Shown piece after piece: positions 1 through 6,541 of a stretch of 8,614 nt of DNA; positions within the stretch are counted from its first letter, which is position 1, and the number at the start of each line of letters is the position of its first letter. The notes below the pieces were generated by a model. The model worked only from the letters and a program-made list of their open reading frames with translations. It made no database searches and was not told where the DNA came from. Source of the DNA: JAIRTY01 sp050257395 (GTDB lineage Bacteria; Actinomycetota; Actinomycetes; Streptosporangiales; Streptosporangiaceae); NCBI GenBank assembly GCA_050257395.1, contig JBLMWU010000339.1:1-8614 (forward strand). The letters run 5' to 3'. A program made the position numbers and the translations under genes.

Positions 1-21
1 GGCGGACCGGCACGGTCCGTC
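1..21. terminator. Hairpin at left edge, possible end of the upstream transcript
   Basis: Bases 1-8 pair with 14-21 (GGCGGACC / GGTCCGTC, one G-U pair) around a 5-nt loop. The stem reaches the window edge, so it may be longer. No T-tract follows, which is common for actinobacterial terminators. In this neighbourhood the gene before obg is usually rpmA (ribosomal protein L27), so this may end that transcript; this is inference from context. A second, weaker hairpin (CACCA/TGGTG, 45-49 and 55-59) follows. I see no gene in 1-121. Confidence 0.3.
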
Positions 22-121
22 CCTGACGCACGTCCGGCCCCTGACACCATCCCCTGGTGATCACGGCTGAGGCGGGGCGGCGTGAGAGCCTGGAGCAGGT
101 GGCGGAGAGAGGCAGAGGGAA

Positions 122-1504
122 GTGGCTGAGTTCGCGGACCGGGTCGCACTGCACGTGAAGGCGGGCGACGGCGGTCATGGCTGCGCCTCCATCCACCGGG
201 AGAAGTTCAAGCCGCTCGGCGGGCCGGACGGCGGCAACGGCGGCCGCGGCGGCGACATCATCCTGGAGGTCGACCCCGGCGTCGCCACCCTGCTGGACTT
301 CCACCGGCGGCCGCACCGCAAGGCCGGCAACGGCCGGCAGGGCGCAGGCTCGAACCGCAACGGGGCCGAAGGCGCCGACCTGGTCATGAAGGTCCCCGAC
401 GGGACCGTGGTGAAGACCGAGGCCGGCGACGTGCTGGCCGACCTGGTCGGCGCCGGCACCCGGTTCGTCGTCGCGGAGGGCGGCCGCGGCGGGCTCGGCA
501 ACGCCGCCCTCAGCTCCCCCCGCCGCAAGGCACCCGGGTTCGCGCTGCGGGGCGAGCCCGGCGCGGAACACCGGCTGGTGCTGGAGCTCAAGACCGTGGC
601 CGACGCCGGCCTGGTCGGGTTCCCCAACGCGGGCAAGTCCTCCCTGATCGCGGCCATGTCGGCGGCGCGGCCCAAGGTCGCGAACTACCCGTTCACCACC
701 CTGATCCCCCACCTCGGCGTGGTGGAGGCCGGCGACACGCAGTACGTGGTCGCGGACGTGCCGGGCCTCATCCCGGGTGCCAGCCAGGGTAAGGGCCTCG
801 GCCTGGACTTCCTGCGGCACGTGGAGCGGTGCTCGGTGTTCGTGCACGTCGTCGACTGCGCCGCGGGGGTCGAGGGCGGCGACCCGGACCGCGACCCCGT
901 GGCCGACCTGGACGTGATCGAGGCGGAACTGGACGCCTACGAGGACGCCACCGGCGCGAGCATGCGGCACCGGCCCCGGATCGTGGCCCTCAACAAGATC
1001 GACGTGCCGGCCGCCCGGGAGGCCGCGGACCGGGCCGAGCAGGTGCTCACCGGGCGCGGCCTGGAGGTCCTGCGGGTGTCCGCCGCGACCCATGAGGGCC
1101 TGCGTGAGCTCGCGTTCGCGATCGGCCGGGTGGTAGCTGAGGCCAGGGCCGCCGAGCCGGCGCCCGAGCCGACCCGGTACGTGATCCGGCCCCCGGCCGC
1201 GGGCGGGCCGGACTTCGAGATCGTGCGCACCGGGGACAACCAGTTCCTGGTGCGAGGGGACAAGCCGCGCCGCTGGGTGGCCCAGACCGACTTCGGCAAC
1301 GAGGAGGCCGTCGGCTACCTGGCCGACCGGCTCGCCCGCCTCGGCGTGGAGGAGGCGCTGGCCGGGGCCGGGGCGACCGCGGACGCCGAGGTGCTCATCG
1401 GCGACGAGGACGACGCGGTGGTGTTCGACTGGCGGCCGGACATCCCGATGGAGCGCGAGCACGGCTTCGGCCCGCGCGGCACCGACCGGAGGCTCGGCCC
1501 ATGA
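122..1504 (+). CDS. obg: GTPase Obg (CgtA), ribosome-associated
   Basis: Essential P-loop GTPase that binds the 50S subunit in late assembly and links growth to GTP/ppGpp levels; cytoplasmic. At 460 aa it has all three expected domains. The glycine-rich Obg fold spans about residues 1-158. The G domain follows, with G1 GFPNAGKSS (166-174), the YPFTT switch region, G3 DVPG (212-215), G4 NKID (291-294) and G5 SAA (320-322). The OCT domain lies at about 348-420 (RYVIRPP through the WVAQTDFGNEEAV region), followed by a tail of about 40 residues. The GTG start at 122 is preceded by GAGAGG at 107-112 with 9-nt spacing and begins exactly at the family N-terminus (AEFADRVALHVKAGDGG). The stop overlaps the proB start (ATGA), so the two are probably translationally coupled. 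All nucleotide-binding motifs are intact. Confidence 0.97.
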   Translation: MAEFADRVALHVKAGDGGHGCASIHREKFKPLGGPDGGNGGRGGDIILEVDPGVATLLDFHRRPHRKAGNGRQGAGSNRNGAEGADLVMKVPDGTVVKTEAGDVLADLVGAGTRFVVAEGGRGGLGNAALSSPRRKAPGFALRGEPGAEHRLVLELKTVADAGLVGFPNAGKSSLIAAMSAARPKVANYPFTTLIPHLGVVEAGDTQYVVADVPGLIPGASQGKGLGLDFLRHVERCSVFVHVVDCAAGVEGGDPDRDPVADLDVIEAELDAYEDATGASMRHRPRIVALNKIDVPAAREAADRAEQVLTGRGLEVLRVSAATHEGLRELAFAIGRVVAEARAAEPAPEPTRYVIRPPAAGGPDFEIVRTGDNQFLVRGDKPRRWVAQTDFGNEEAVGYLADRLARLGVEEALAGAGATADAEVLIGDEDDAVVFDWRPDIPMEREHGFGPRGTDRRLGP

Positions 1505-2646
1505 CCCGGAGGCGGCCGGACATCGCCGCCGCCGGCCGGGTCGTCGTCAAGGTCGGGTCCTCGTCGCTGGCCACCCCCGGCGGCGGGATGCGCGGCGACC
1601 GGATCAGCGCGCTGGCCGGGGCGATGGCCGCGCGGGTGGCAGCGGGCAGCCAGGTGGTGCTGGTGTCCTCCGGGGCCATCGCGGCGGGCCTGGCCCCGCT
1701 CGGGCTGCCGCGCCGGCCCCGGGACCTGGCTACCCAGCAGGCCGCCGCGAGCGTGGGGCAGGGGCTGCTGTTCGCGGCGTACGCGGCCGCGTTCGCCGGG
1801 CACGGCGTGAAGGTGGGCCAGGTCCTGCTCACCGCCGACGACATGATGCGCCGCGCCCACCACCGCAACGCCCAGCGGACCCTGCGTCGGCTGCTGGAGC
1901 TGGGCATCCTGCCGGTGGTCAACGAGAACGACACGGTGGCCACCGACGAGATCAGGTTCGGCGACAACGACCGGCTGGCCGCGCTGGTCGCGCACCTGGT
2001 CCGGGCGGACGCGCTGATCCTGCTGTCGGACGTGGAAGGGCTGTACGACTCCGACCCGCGCCAGCCCGGGGCCAGGCTCATCAGCGAGGTCCGGGACCTG
2101 GGGGAGCTGACCGGGGTCACCCTGGGCTCGGGCAAGCCCGGTTCCGGCGTGGGCACCGGCGGCATGGTCACCAAGGTGGACTCGGCGGCCATCGCCACCG
2201 AGGCGGGCATCCCCACCGTGGTCGCGCACGCCGACCGGGCCGGGCAGGCGCTGGCGGGGGAGCAGGCCGGGACCTACTTCGCGCCGCACGGCCACCGGCC
2301 CGGCGTGCGGCAGCTGTGGCTGGCCCACGCCGCGGTCGGGCGCGGGCGGCTGGTGCTGGACGACGGCGCGGTGACCGCGGTGGTGCAGCGCCGGGCGTCG
2401 CTGCTGCCGGCCGGGATCACCGGCGTCGAGGGCGGCTTCGACGCCGGGGACCCGGTGGACCTGTGCGACTCCGGCGGCCGGGTGGTCGCCCGCGGCCTGG
2501 TCAACTACGACGCCAGGGAAATCCCCGCGCTGATGGGCCGCTCCACCCGGCGGCTCGCCGCCGAACTCGGCCCTGAATACGAGCGGGAGATCGTCCACCG
2601 TGACGACCTGGTCCTGCTCACCGGCGCCCGCCGCCCCGCCAGCTGA
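1501..2646 (+). CDS. proB: Glutamate 5-kinase
   Basis: Phosphorylates L-glutamate to glutamyl 5-phosphate with ATP, the first and normally proline-inhibited step of proline synthesis. The 381-aa protein has the two-domain form. The amino-acid kinase domain (about 1-265) has the phosphate-binding VVVKVGSSS (K17), the glutamate-binding NEND (141-144) and GDNDR (154-158), and the nucleotide-site GTGGMVTKVDSA with K225. A C-terminal PUA domain lies at about 285-370 (RGRLVLDDGAV through GLVNYDAREI). The ATG start lies inside the obg stop (ATGA overlap); no separate promoter is needed. The enzyme needs ProA (glutamyl-phosphate reductase) for the next step, but proA does not follow: a strong terminator and a convergent gene do. 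The reading frame and all key residues are intact. Confidence 0.96.
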   Translation: MTRRRPDIAAAGRVVVKVGSSSLATPGGGMRGDRISALAGAMAARVAAGSQVVLVSSGAIAAGLAPLGLPRRPRDLATQQAAASVGQGLLFAAYAAAFAGHGVKVGQVLLTADDMMRRAHHRNAQRTLRRLLELGILPVVNENDTVATDEIRFGDNDRLAALVAHLVRADALILLSDVEGLYDSDPRQPGARLISEVRDLGELTGVTLGSGKPGSGVGTGGMVTKVDSAAIATEAGIPTVVAHADRAGQALAGEQAGTYFAPHGHRPGVRQLWLAHAAVGRGRLVLDDGAVTAVVQRRASLLPAGITGVEGGFDAGDPVDLCDSGGRVVARGLVNYDAREIPALMGRSTRRLAAELGPEYEREIVHRDDLVLLTGARRPAS

Positions 2647-2658
2647 CCGGGGTGACGC

Positions 2659-2695
2659 GCTGAGGGCTCCGCCGGGCAGCGGCGGAGCCCTCAGC
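2659..2695. terminator. Bidirectional terminator between proB and the M48 gene
   Basis: A perfect 15-bp inverted repeat (2659-2673 GCTGAGGGCTCCGCC with 2681-2695) surrounds a 7-nt loop. It begins 12 nt after the proB stop and ends 11 nt before the stop of the convergent M48 gene, so it can end transcripts from both sides. There is no T-tract on either side, as is usual for very GC-rich actinobacteria. Confidence 0.85.
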
Positions 2696-2706
2696 TACCG
2701 GTACGG

Positions 2707-3738
2707 CTAGGAGTCGCTGCCGCCGTTGTCGCGGCGGCCGAAGACGCCGCCGAACAGGCGCTCGCCCGCGCCGACAGCGGTCTCGGCGGCGCTGCGGACC
2801 AGGCCGACGAACGGGTCGGCGGTCCGGTTCCACGACTCCTGGTAGGACCTGGCCGCCGCCTTGACCTCCTCGCTCACCGAGGCGGTCGAGTCGTCCTCGC
2901 GGCGCGGGTACTCGCCGCCCAGGATGCGGGTGTAGTCGCCGCCGGCCACCCAGCGGTCCAGCTCGGCGAACCGCACTACCGCGAACGGATGGGTGTTGCC
3001 CTGCAGCTGGAGCAGCTTGAGCAGGCCCTCGCGGACATCCGGCACCGCGTCGTACTCGCGGGCCTGCTGGTGGAAGGCGTCGTGGCTGAGCTCGGACATC
3101 CGCGAGCCGCCCGCCAGCTTCATCAGCGCGCGCCGGGCCGCGCCCGGGTCCTGCCCGGCCAGCACCCCGGCCCGGTCGCAGGACAGCTCCGACTTGCGGT
3201 ACCACTCCTCCAGCCCGGCGATGATCACCCGCAGGCCGATGTAGCCGATGGCGAACCAGGCTACCCGGGCGGCCAGCCGGGTCAGGTGGAAGAGCATGGT
3301 CCGGTAGACCGCGTGCCCGGACAGCACGTGCCCGAGCTCGTGGCCGATCACGAACCGGATCTCTTCGTCGTCCATCAGGTCCACCATGCCGGAGGTGATC
3401 ACGATGAACGGCTTGTCCGAGCCCAGCGCCATCGCGTTCGGGATCGGGTCCTGGCTGATGTACAGCTCCGGCACGGCCGGCAGGTCCAGGATGGCGGAAC
3501 CGTCCAGCAGCAGCCGGTGCAGGTGCGGGAACTGCTCCTGGGACGCGCGGACCGAGCTGGCCAGGAACAGCAGCCGCAGGCTCCGGTCGTTGAACAGCCC
3601 CGCGAGCCGGCGCAGCAGGACGTCGAACCCGGTGAGTTTGCGCATCGCCACCAGAGCCGACCGGTCGGCGGGATGCTCGTAGGCGCGGGAGGAGATCCCG
3701 GGCAGGCGTACCCGGGTGCGATCCGGCTCAGAGGTCAT
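2707..3738 (-). CDS. M48-family zinc metalloprotease (HtpX/Ste24-like), membrane-associated
   Basis: Predicted zinc-dependent endopeptidase of the M48 family, which includes HtpX and Ste24 and often degrades or processes membrane proteins. Numbered from the ATG at 3738 (343 aa), the zinc motif is HELGH (133-137) within VIGHELGHVLSGH. The third zinc ligand is the expected downstream Glu (E184 in SELSCDRAG, with D188). A hydrophobic segment at about 159-175 (VAWFAIGYIGLRVIIAG) follows the zinc motif and probably anchors the protein. The C-terminal 60 residues are charged, then Gly-rich. A GTG at 3765 would add nine poor residues; the ATG at 3738 is preferred because the conserved-looking N-terminus follows it and a -10 box sits 7 nt upstream. 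No Shine-Dalgarno sequence is visible at either start. Substrate unknown. It converges on proB. Confidence 0.9.
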   Translation of the reverse strand: MTSEPDRTRVRLPGISSRAYEHPADRSALVAMRKLTGFDVLLRRLAGLFNDRSLRLLFLASSVRASQEQFPHLHRLLLDGSAILDLPAVPELYISQDPIPNAMALGSDKPFIVITSGMVDLMDDEEIRFVIGHELGHVLSGHAVYRTMLFHLTRLAARVAWFAIGYIGLRVIIAGLEEWYRKSELSCDRAGVLAGQDPGAARRALMKLAGGSRMSELSHDAFHQQAREYDAVPDVREGLLKLLQLQGNTHPFAVVRFAELDRWVAGGDYTRILGGEYPRREDDSTASVSEEVKAAARSYQESWNRTADPFVGLVRSAAETAVGAGERLFGGVFGRRDNGGSDS

Positions 3739-3751
3739 GTCACCGATGCTA
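3739..3751 (-). promoter_or_regulatory. -10 box of the M48 gene, probable leaderless start
   Basis: On the minus strand TAGCAT (3751-3746) fits the actinobacterial -10 pattern TANNNT and is 7 nt from the ATG at 3738, which would place the transcription start at the A of the start codon. There is no ribosome binding site. The -35 is unclear: CTGACA (3771-3766) matches 5 of 6 bases of TTGACA but with only a 14-nt spacer. Confidence 0.5.
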
Positions 3752-3784
3752 GGCCCCGCCGGCACTGTCAGCCACGATCGCCAG

Positions 3785-3804
3785 CTGATTCACGGCGAAA
3801 TCAG
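3785..3804. promoter_or_regulatory. Operator-like inverted repeat upstream of the M48 gene
   Basis: CTGATT (3785-3790) and AATCAG (3799-3804) are perfect inverted arms around an 8-bp spacer in a short AT-richer patch. It lies 47-66 bp upstream of the M48 ATG, a usual place for an activator or repressor site. The regulator is not identifiable. Confidence 0.35.
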
Positions 3805-3883
3805 ACTAAAGGAGTACAGCCGCCGATGCCGGTGGTGGTGCTGATCGCGGTGAGCTGCCTGGGGCGGGGTCAGCGGGTACGGT

Positions 3884-3931
3884 GCCAGGTCAGGCGTGGC
3901 TCGCCGCGCGTTGCGGGCGCCAGGTCAGGCG
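3884..3931. repeat. Pair of 13-bp direct repeats GCCAGGTCAGGCG
   Basis: Identical copies at 3884-3896 and 3919-3931, starts 35 bp apart. The second contains the DUF427 stop codon. The 10-bp core CCAGGTCAGG occurs again at 8382-8391 after the tRNA. Function unknown. Confidence 0.5.
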
Positions 3932-4314
3932 GTGGCGGCAGGGCGCTGCTCGCCGGCGGGGTGCTGCTCAGACACGGTCAGGTCCACCCGGTCGTTGTAG
4001 AAACACAGCATGCCCGCGATCCCGGCAGCCTGCGGGATCGGGTCCTCGTAGCTCCACACGATGTCCTCGTGCAGCTGGCCGCCGGCCTCGGCCGACCAGT
4101 ACGACGCCTGCCCCTTGAACGGGCAGGTGGTGCGGGTCGCGGTGGGCCGCAGCAGGTCGGTGCGGACGTCCTCGCGCGGCAGGTAGTAGCGGCGCGGCAG
4201 CCCGGTTTCCTCGAGCAGGACCGCCCGGTCGGAGGCGGCCAGCAGGTCGCCGCCGAGACGCACCTCGACGTGCCGGCCGGCAGGGGTGATGGTGATCTGG
4301 TGTCCGGAAGCCAT
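3925..4314 (-). CDS. DUF427 domain-containing protein
   Basis: Small soluble protein of 129 aa belonging to DUF427 (Pfam NTP_transf_9, a name that does not reflect a proven activity). The domain fills most of the protein (about 15-115). Its hallmarks are RRYYLPREDV (41-50), DLLRPTATRTTCPFKGQASYW (53-73, containing the signature CPFKGQASYW) and WSYEDPIPQAAGIAGMLCFYNDRVD (87-111). The molecular function of the family is unknown. The ATG at 4314 is the only reasonable start, but no good Shine-Dalgarno sequence precedes it. It is divergent from the PaaK-like gene across 143 bp and 186 bp upstream of the co-oriented M48 gene, which has its own promoter candidate, so an operon with M48 is not implied. 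Family assignment is secure from the motifs; the role is open. Confidence 0.92.
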   Translation of the reverse strand: MASGHQITITPAGRHVEVRLGGDLLAASDRAVLLEETGLPRRYYLPREDVRTDLLRPTATRTTCPFKGQASYWSAEAGGQLHEDIVWSYEDPIPQAAGIAGMLCFYNDRVDLTVSEQHPAGEQRPAATA

Positions 4315-4347
4315 ATCCGTGGCAACCCGGCAGCCGCGGCGGGGATT

Positions 4348-4361
4348 CCGGGCGCGCCCGG
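4348..4361. promoter_or_regulatory. 14-bp palindrome in the DUF427/PaaK divergent region
   Basis: CCGGGCGCGCCCGG is a perfect palindrome with no spacer, 34 bp upstream of the DUF427 start and 97 bp upstream of the PaaK-like start. Such a site could be bound by a dimeric regulator of both genes. In GC-rich DNA it could also be chance, so confidence is low. Confidence 0.3.
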
Positions 4362-4443
4362 TTCGCGGTAAACATGGCGCCGGGACCCAGGTTCAGGAGA
4401 TCATCCGGATTGCCGGCGGCGGCAACTCCAGGCGGCCGCGGGC

Positions 4444-4449
4444 AGGAGG
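4444..4449 (+). promoter_or_regulatory. Ribosome binding site that fixes the PaaK-like start
   Basis: A consensus AGGAGG is followed by 8 nt and the ATG at 4458. It decides against the upstream in-frame ATG at 4374, which has no such site and would add 28 low-complexity residues. Confidence 0.85.
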
Positions 4450-4457
4450 TGAGCGGC

Positions 4458-5756
4458 ATGTTCGAGCCCGGCGCGGAAGCGATGCCACCGGAAGAGCTGG
4501 CCGGCCTCCAGCTCACGCGGCTGCGGGCGCTGGTGGACCGGCTGCTGGCGGACGGCGGCCTGCAGGGCCGGCGCCTCAAGGACGCGGGGATCGGCAGCGG
4601 CCGGGACGTGACCGGCCTGGCCGACCTGGCCCGGCTGCCCGCGGTCACCAAGCGCGACCTGTGGGACAGCTACCCGTTCGGGCTCGCCGGGGTGCCCCCG
4701 GAGGAGATGGCCGCGGTGCACGGGTCCAGCGGCACCGGCGGCCGGCCCACCCTGGTCGCCTACACCCGGGCGGACCTGGCGCTGTGGGCGCGGATGTGCG
4801 CGCGGGCGCTGGCGTCGGCGGGCGCGGGGCCCGGCAGCATCGTGCACAACGCCTACGGGTACGGGCTGTTCACCGGGGGCATCGGCTTCCACCAGGGCGC
4901 GATCGAGGTCGGGGCGACCGTGGTGCCGGCCTCCGGCGGGATGACCCACCGGCAGGTCACCCTGATCCGCGACCTGCGGCCCGCGTTCCTCGCCTGCACG
5001 CCGTCGTACGCGATCCGGCTGGGCGAGGCGCTGGCCGAGGCGGGCGTGCGGCCGGGGCTGCGGGCGGGCCTGTTCGGCGCCGAGCCGTGGTCAGAGCAGA
5101 TGCGCCGGCACATCCAGGACCTGCTGGGCCTGCGGGCGCTCGACGTGTACGGCCTGTCCGAGGTGATCGGCCCCGGGGTGGCCGCCGAATGCCTGGAAGC
5201 GGACGGGCTGCATGTCAACGAGGACCATTTCCTGGTCGAGACGATCGACCCGGAGACCGGCGGGCCCGCGGGTGACGGCGTCCCGGGCGAGCTGGTCTTC
5301 ACCAGCGTGACCCGGCAGGCCATGCCGCTGCTGCGCTACCGCACCGGGGACATCTCGTCGCTGCGGCACGGGCCCTGCCCCTGCGGGCGGACCCTGGTCA
5401 GGATGTGCAAGGTCGCGGGCAGGCGCGACGACATGCTGGTGATCCGCGGTGTGAACGTCTACCCCAGCGAGATCGAGCGGGTCGTGCTGGCCGACGGCGC
5501 GGTCAGCCCGGACTACCTGCTGGTCGTGGACGAGCGCGGGGACGCCCGGCAGCTGGTCGCCTGCCTGGAGTACCGGGCCGGGGCCGCGGCCGGGCCGTCC
5601 GAGGCGGACCTGGCGTCCCGGCTGCAGGCCGAGCTGGGCCTGCGGGTCCAGGTGCGGCTGCTGCCCGCGGGCACGGTCCCGCGCACCGAGGTGGGCAAGG
5701 CGGTCCGGGTGGTGCGCTGGTCCGCCGGCGAGCCGCCGCTGCCAGGGCTAACCTGA
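4458..5756 (+). CDS. PaaK-type phenylacetate--CoA ligase family enzyme
   Basis: Adenylate-forming ligase that activates a carboxylic acid with ATP and joins it to CoA. With the start at 4458 it is 432 aa, the usual PaaK length. Visible motifs are the P-loop SSGTGGRPT (90-98), NAYGYGLFTGGIG (131-143), GAEPW (207-211), YGLSEVIGPGV (231-241), EDHFLVET (255-262), RYRTGD (293-298), CPCGR (307-311), the hinge region GRRDDMLVIRGVNVYPSEIE (321-340) and the C-terminal catalytic Lys in GKAVRV (K414). The usual PaaK P-loop reads SSGTTG; here Thr is replaced (SSGTGG). No paa ring-epoxidation or beta-oxidation genes are nearby, so phenylacetate as substrate is not supported; another aryl or acyl acid is possible. 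It is divergent from the DUF427 gene and ends 37 bp before nadD, which seems to have its own promoter. Confidence 0.88.
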   Translation: MFEPGAEAMPPEELAGLQLTRLRALVDRLLADGGLQGRRLKDAGIGSGRDVTGLADLARLPAVTKRDLWDSYPFGLAGVPPEEMAAVHGSSGTGGRPTLVAYTRADLALWARMCARALASAGAGPGSIVHNAYGYGLFTGGIGFHQGAIEVGATVVPASGGMTHRQVTLIRDLRPAFLACTPSYAIRLGEALAEAGVRPGLRAGLFGAEPWSEQMRRHIQDLLGLRALDVYGLSEVIGPGVAAECLEADGLHVNEDHFLVETIDPETGGPAGDGVPGELVFTSVTRQAMPLLRYRTGDISSLRHGPCPCGRTLVRMCKVAGRRDDMLVIRGVNVYPSEIERVVLADGAVSPDYLLVVDERGDARQLVACLEYRAGAAAGPSEADLASRLQAELGLRVQVRLLPAGTVPRTEVGKAVRVVRWSAGEPPLPGLT

Positions 5757-5781
5757 CGCGGAGGGCCCGCGGAGGATGGCT

Positions 5782-5793
5782 TAAAGTCTGCCC
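5782..5793 (+). promoter_or_regulatory. -10 box of nadD, probable leaderless start
   Basis: TAAAGT (5782-5787) fits the TANNNT -10 pattern and stands 6 nt before the nadD ATG, so transcription would start at or next to that ATG. The only Shine-Dalgarno-like sequence, GGAGG at 5771-5775, is 18 nt from the ATG, too far. No good -35 is visible at 17-18 nt. Confidence 0.5.
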
Positions 5794-6405
5794 ATGGACG
5801 CGGGCAGGCCGGCGAAGCGGATCGGGGTCATGGGCGGCACCTTCGACCCCATCCACCACGGCCACCTGGTCGCCGCGAGCGAGGTGGGCTACTACTTCTC
5901 GCTGGACGAGGTGGTGTTCGTGCCCACCGGGGAGCCGTACCAGAAGAACGACCGGGAGGTCTCCGCGCCGGAGGACCGGTACCTGATGACCGTGATCGCC
6001 ACCGCGTCCAACCCCCGGTTCTCGGTCAGCCGGATCGACATCGACCGGCCCGGCCCCACCTACACCATCGACACCCTGCGGGAGCTGCGGGCCCAGCGGG
6101 GGGACGGCACCCAGTTCTTCTTCATCACCGGGGCCGACGCGCTGTCGCGGATCATGTCCTGGGAAGACGCTGGCGAGCTGTTCGACCTGGCCCACTTCGT
6201 CGGCTGTACCCGCCCCGGGCACCGGCTGTCCGGCCGCGGGCTGCCGGAGGACCGGGTGAGCCTGGTCGAGATCCCCGCCCTGTCCATCTCCTCGACCGAG
6301 TGCCGCCAGCGGGTCGCGGCCGGCGAGCCCATCTGGTACCTCGTCCCGGACGGCATCGTGCAGTACATCGCCAAGCGCGGCCTGTACCGCCGGGACACCG
6401 ACTGA
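5794..6405 (+). CDS. nadD: Nicotinate-nucleotide adenylyltransferase
   Basis: Transfers AMP from ATP to nicotinate mononucleotide, giving deamido-NAD, an essential step of NAD synthesis and salvage. The 203-aa protein is a complete nucleotidyltransferase. It has the N-terminal GGTFDPIHHGH (14-24), which binds the ATP phosphates, VPTGEPYQK (43-51), the TYTIDTL segment (89-95), GADAL (113-117) and the C-terminal ISSTECR (165-171) of the ISSTxxR signature. The ATG at 5794 gives 12 residues before GVMGG; the internal ATG at 5830 would begin inside the first strand and is rejected. It lacks a usable Shine-Dalgarno sequence, in keeping with a leaderless mRNA. In M. tuberculosis nadD is directly followed by rsfS; here a small membrane gene lies between them. 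Confidence 0.95.
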   Translation: MDAGRPAKRIGVMGGTFDPIHHGHLVAASEVGYYFSLDEVVFVPTGEPYQKNDREVSAPEDRYLMTVIATASNPRFSVSRIDIDRPGPTYTIDTLRELRAQRGDGTQFFFITGADALSRIMSWEDAGELFDLAHFVGCTRPGHRLSGRGLPEDRVSLVEIPALSISSTECRQRVAAGEPIWYLVPDGIVQYIAKRGLYRRDTD

Positions 6406-6430
6406 CCTGCGGGGATGTCCCGTCCTGTAC

Positions 6431-6454
6431 GGTTTGCACCCCGGTTTGCACCCT
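6431..6454. repeat. Tandem 12-bp repeat GGTTTGCACCC(C/T)
   Basis: Two head-to-tail copies (6431-6442 and 6443-6454), identical except for the last base, lie 26 bp after the nadD stop and 88 bp before the start of the small membrane gene. A further TGCA (6456-6459) follows. The spacing, about one helical turn, suggests a double protein-binding site. No regulator can be named. Confidence 0.45.
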
Positions 6455-6498
6455 GTGCAGGTTAACGGCGGCGGCCGCGGGTAGAGGGCCGCGGATGA

Positions 6499-6519
6499 CC
6501 GGCAGGGCACCGCTGCCGG
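6499..6519 (+). promoter_or_regulatory. Hairpin in the leader of the small membrane gene
   Basis: CCGGCAG (6499-6505) pairs with CTGCCGG (6513-6519) around a 7-nt loop. It ends 6 nt before the ribosome binding site GAGGGGGA (6526-6533). It could be a weak nadD terminator or a leader structure; there is no T-tract. Confidence 0.3.
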
Positions 6520-6541
6520 CACCGTGAGGGGGAACTCACCA

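Noticed and set aside
1315..2598. 427-aa minus-strand open frame opposite proB
   Set aside because: Low-complexity product antisense to an intact proB; no ribosome binding site or recognisable motif.
2989..4371. 460-aa plus-strand open frame across the M48 and DUF427 genes
   Set aside because: It is antisense to two genes with clear family motifs, is rich in Gln/Arg/His/Val without domain pattern, and arises from high GC suppressing stops.
4374..4457. N-terminal extension of the PaaK-like protein from the upstream ATG
   Set aside because: No ribosome binding site at 4374, the added residues resemble no PaaK N-terminus, and AGGAGG points to 4458.
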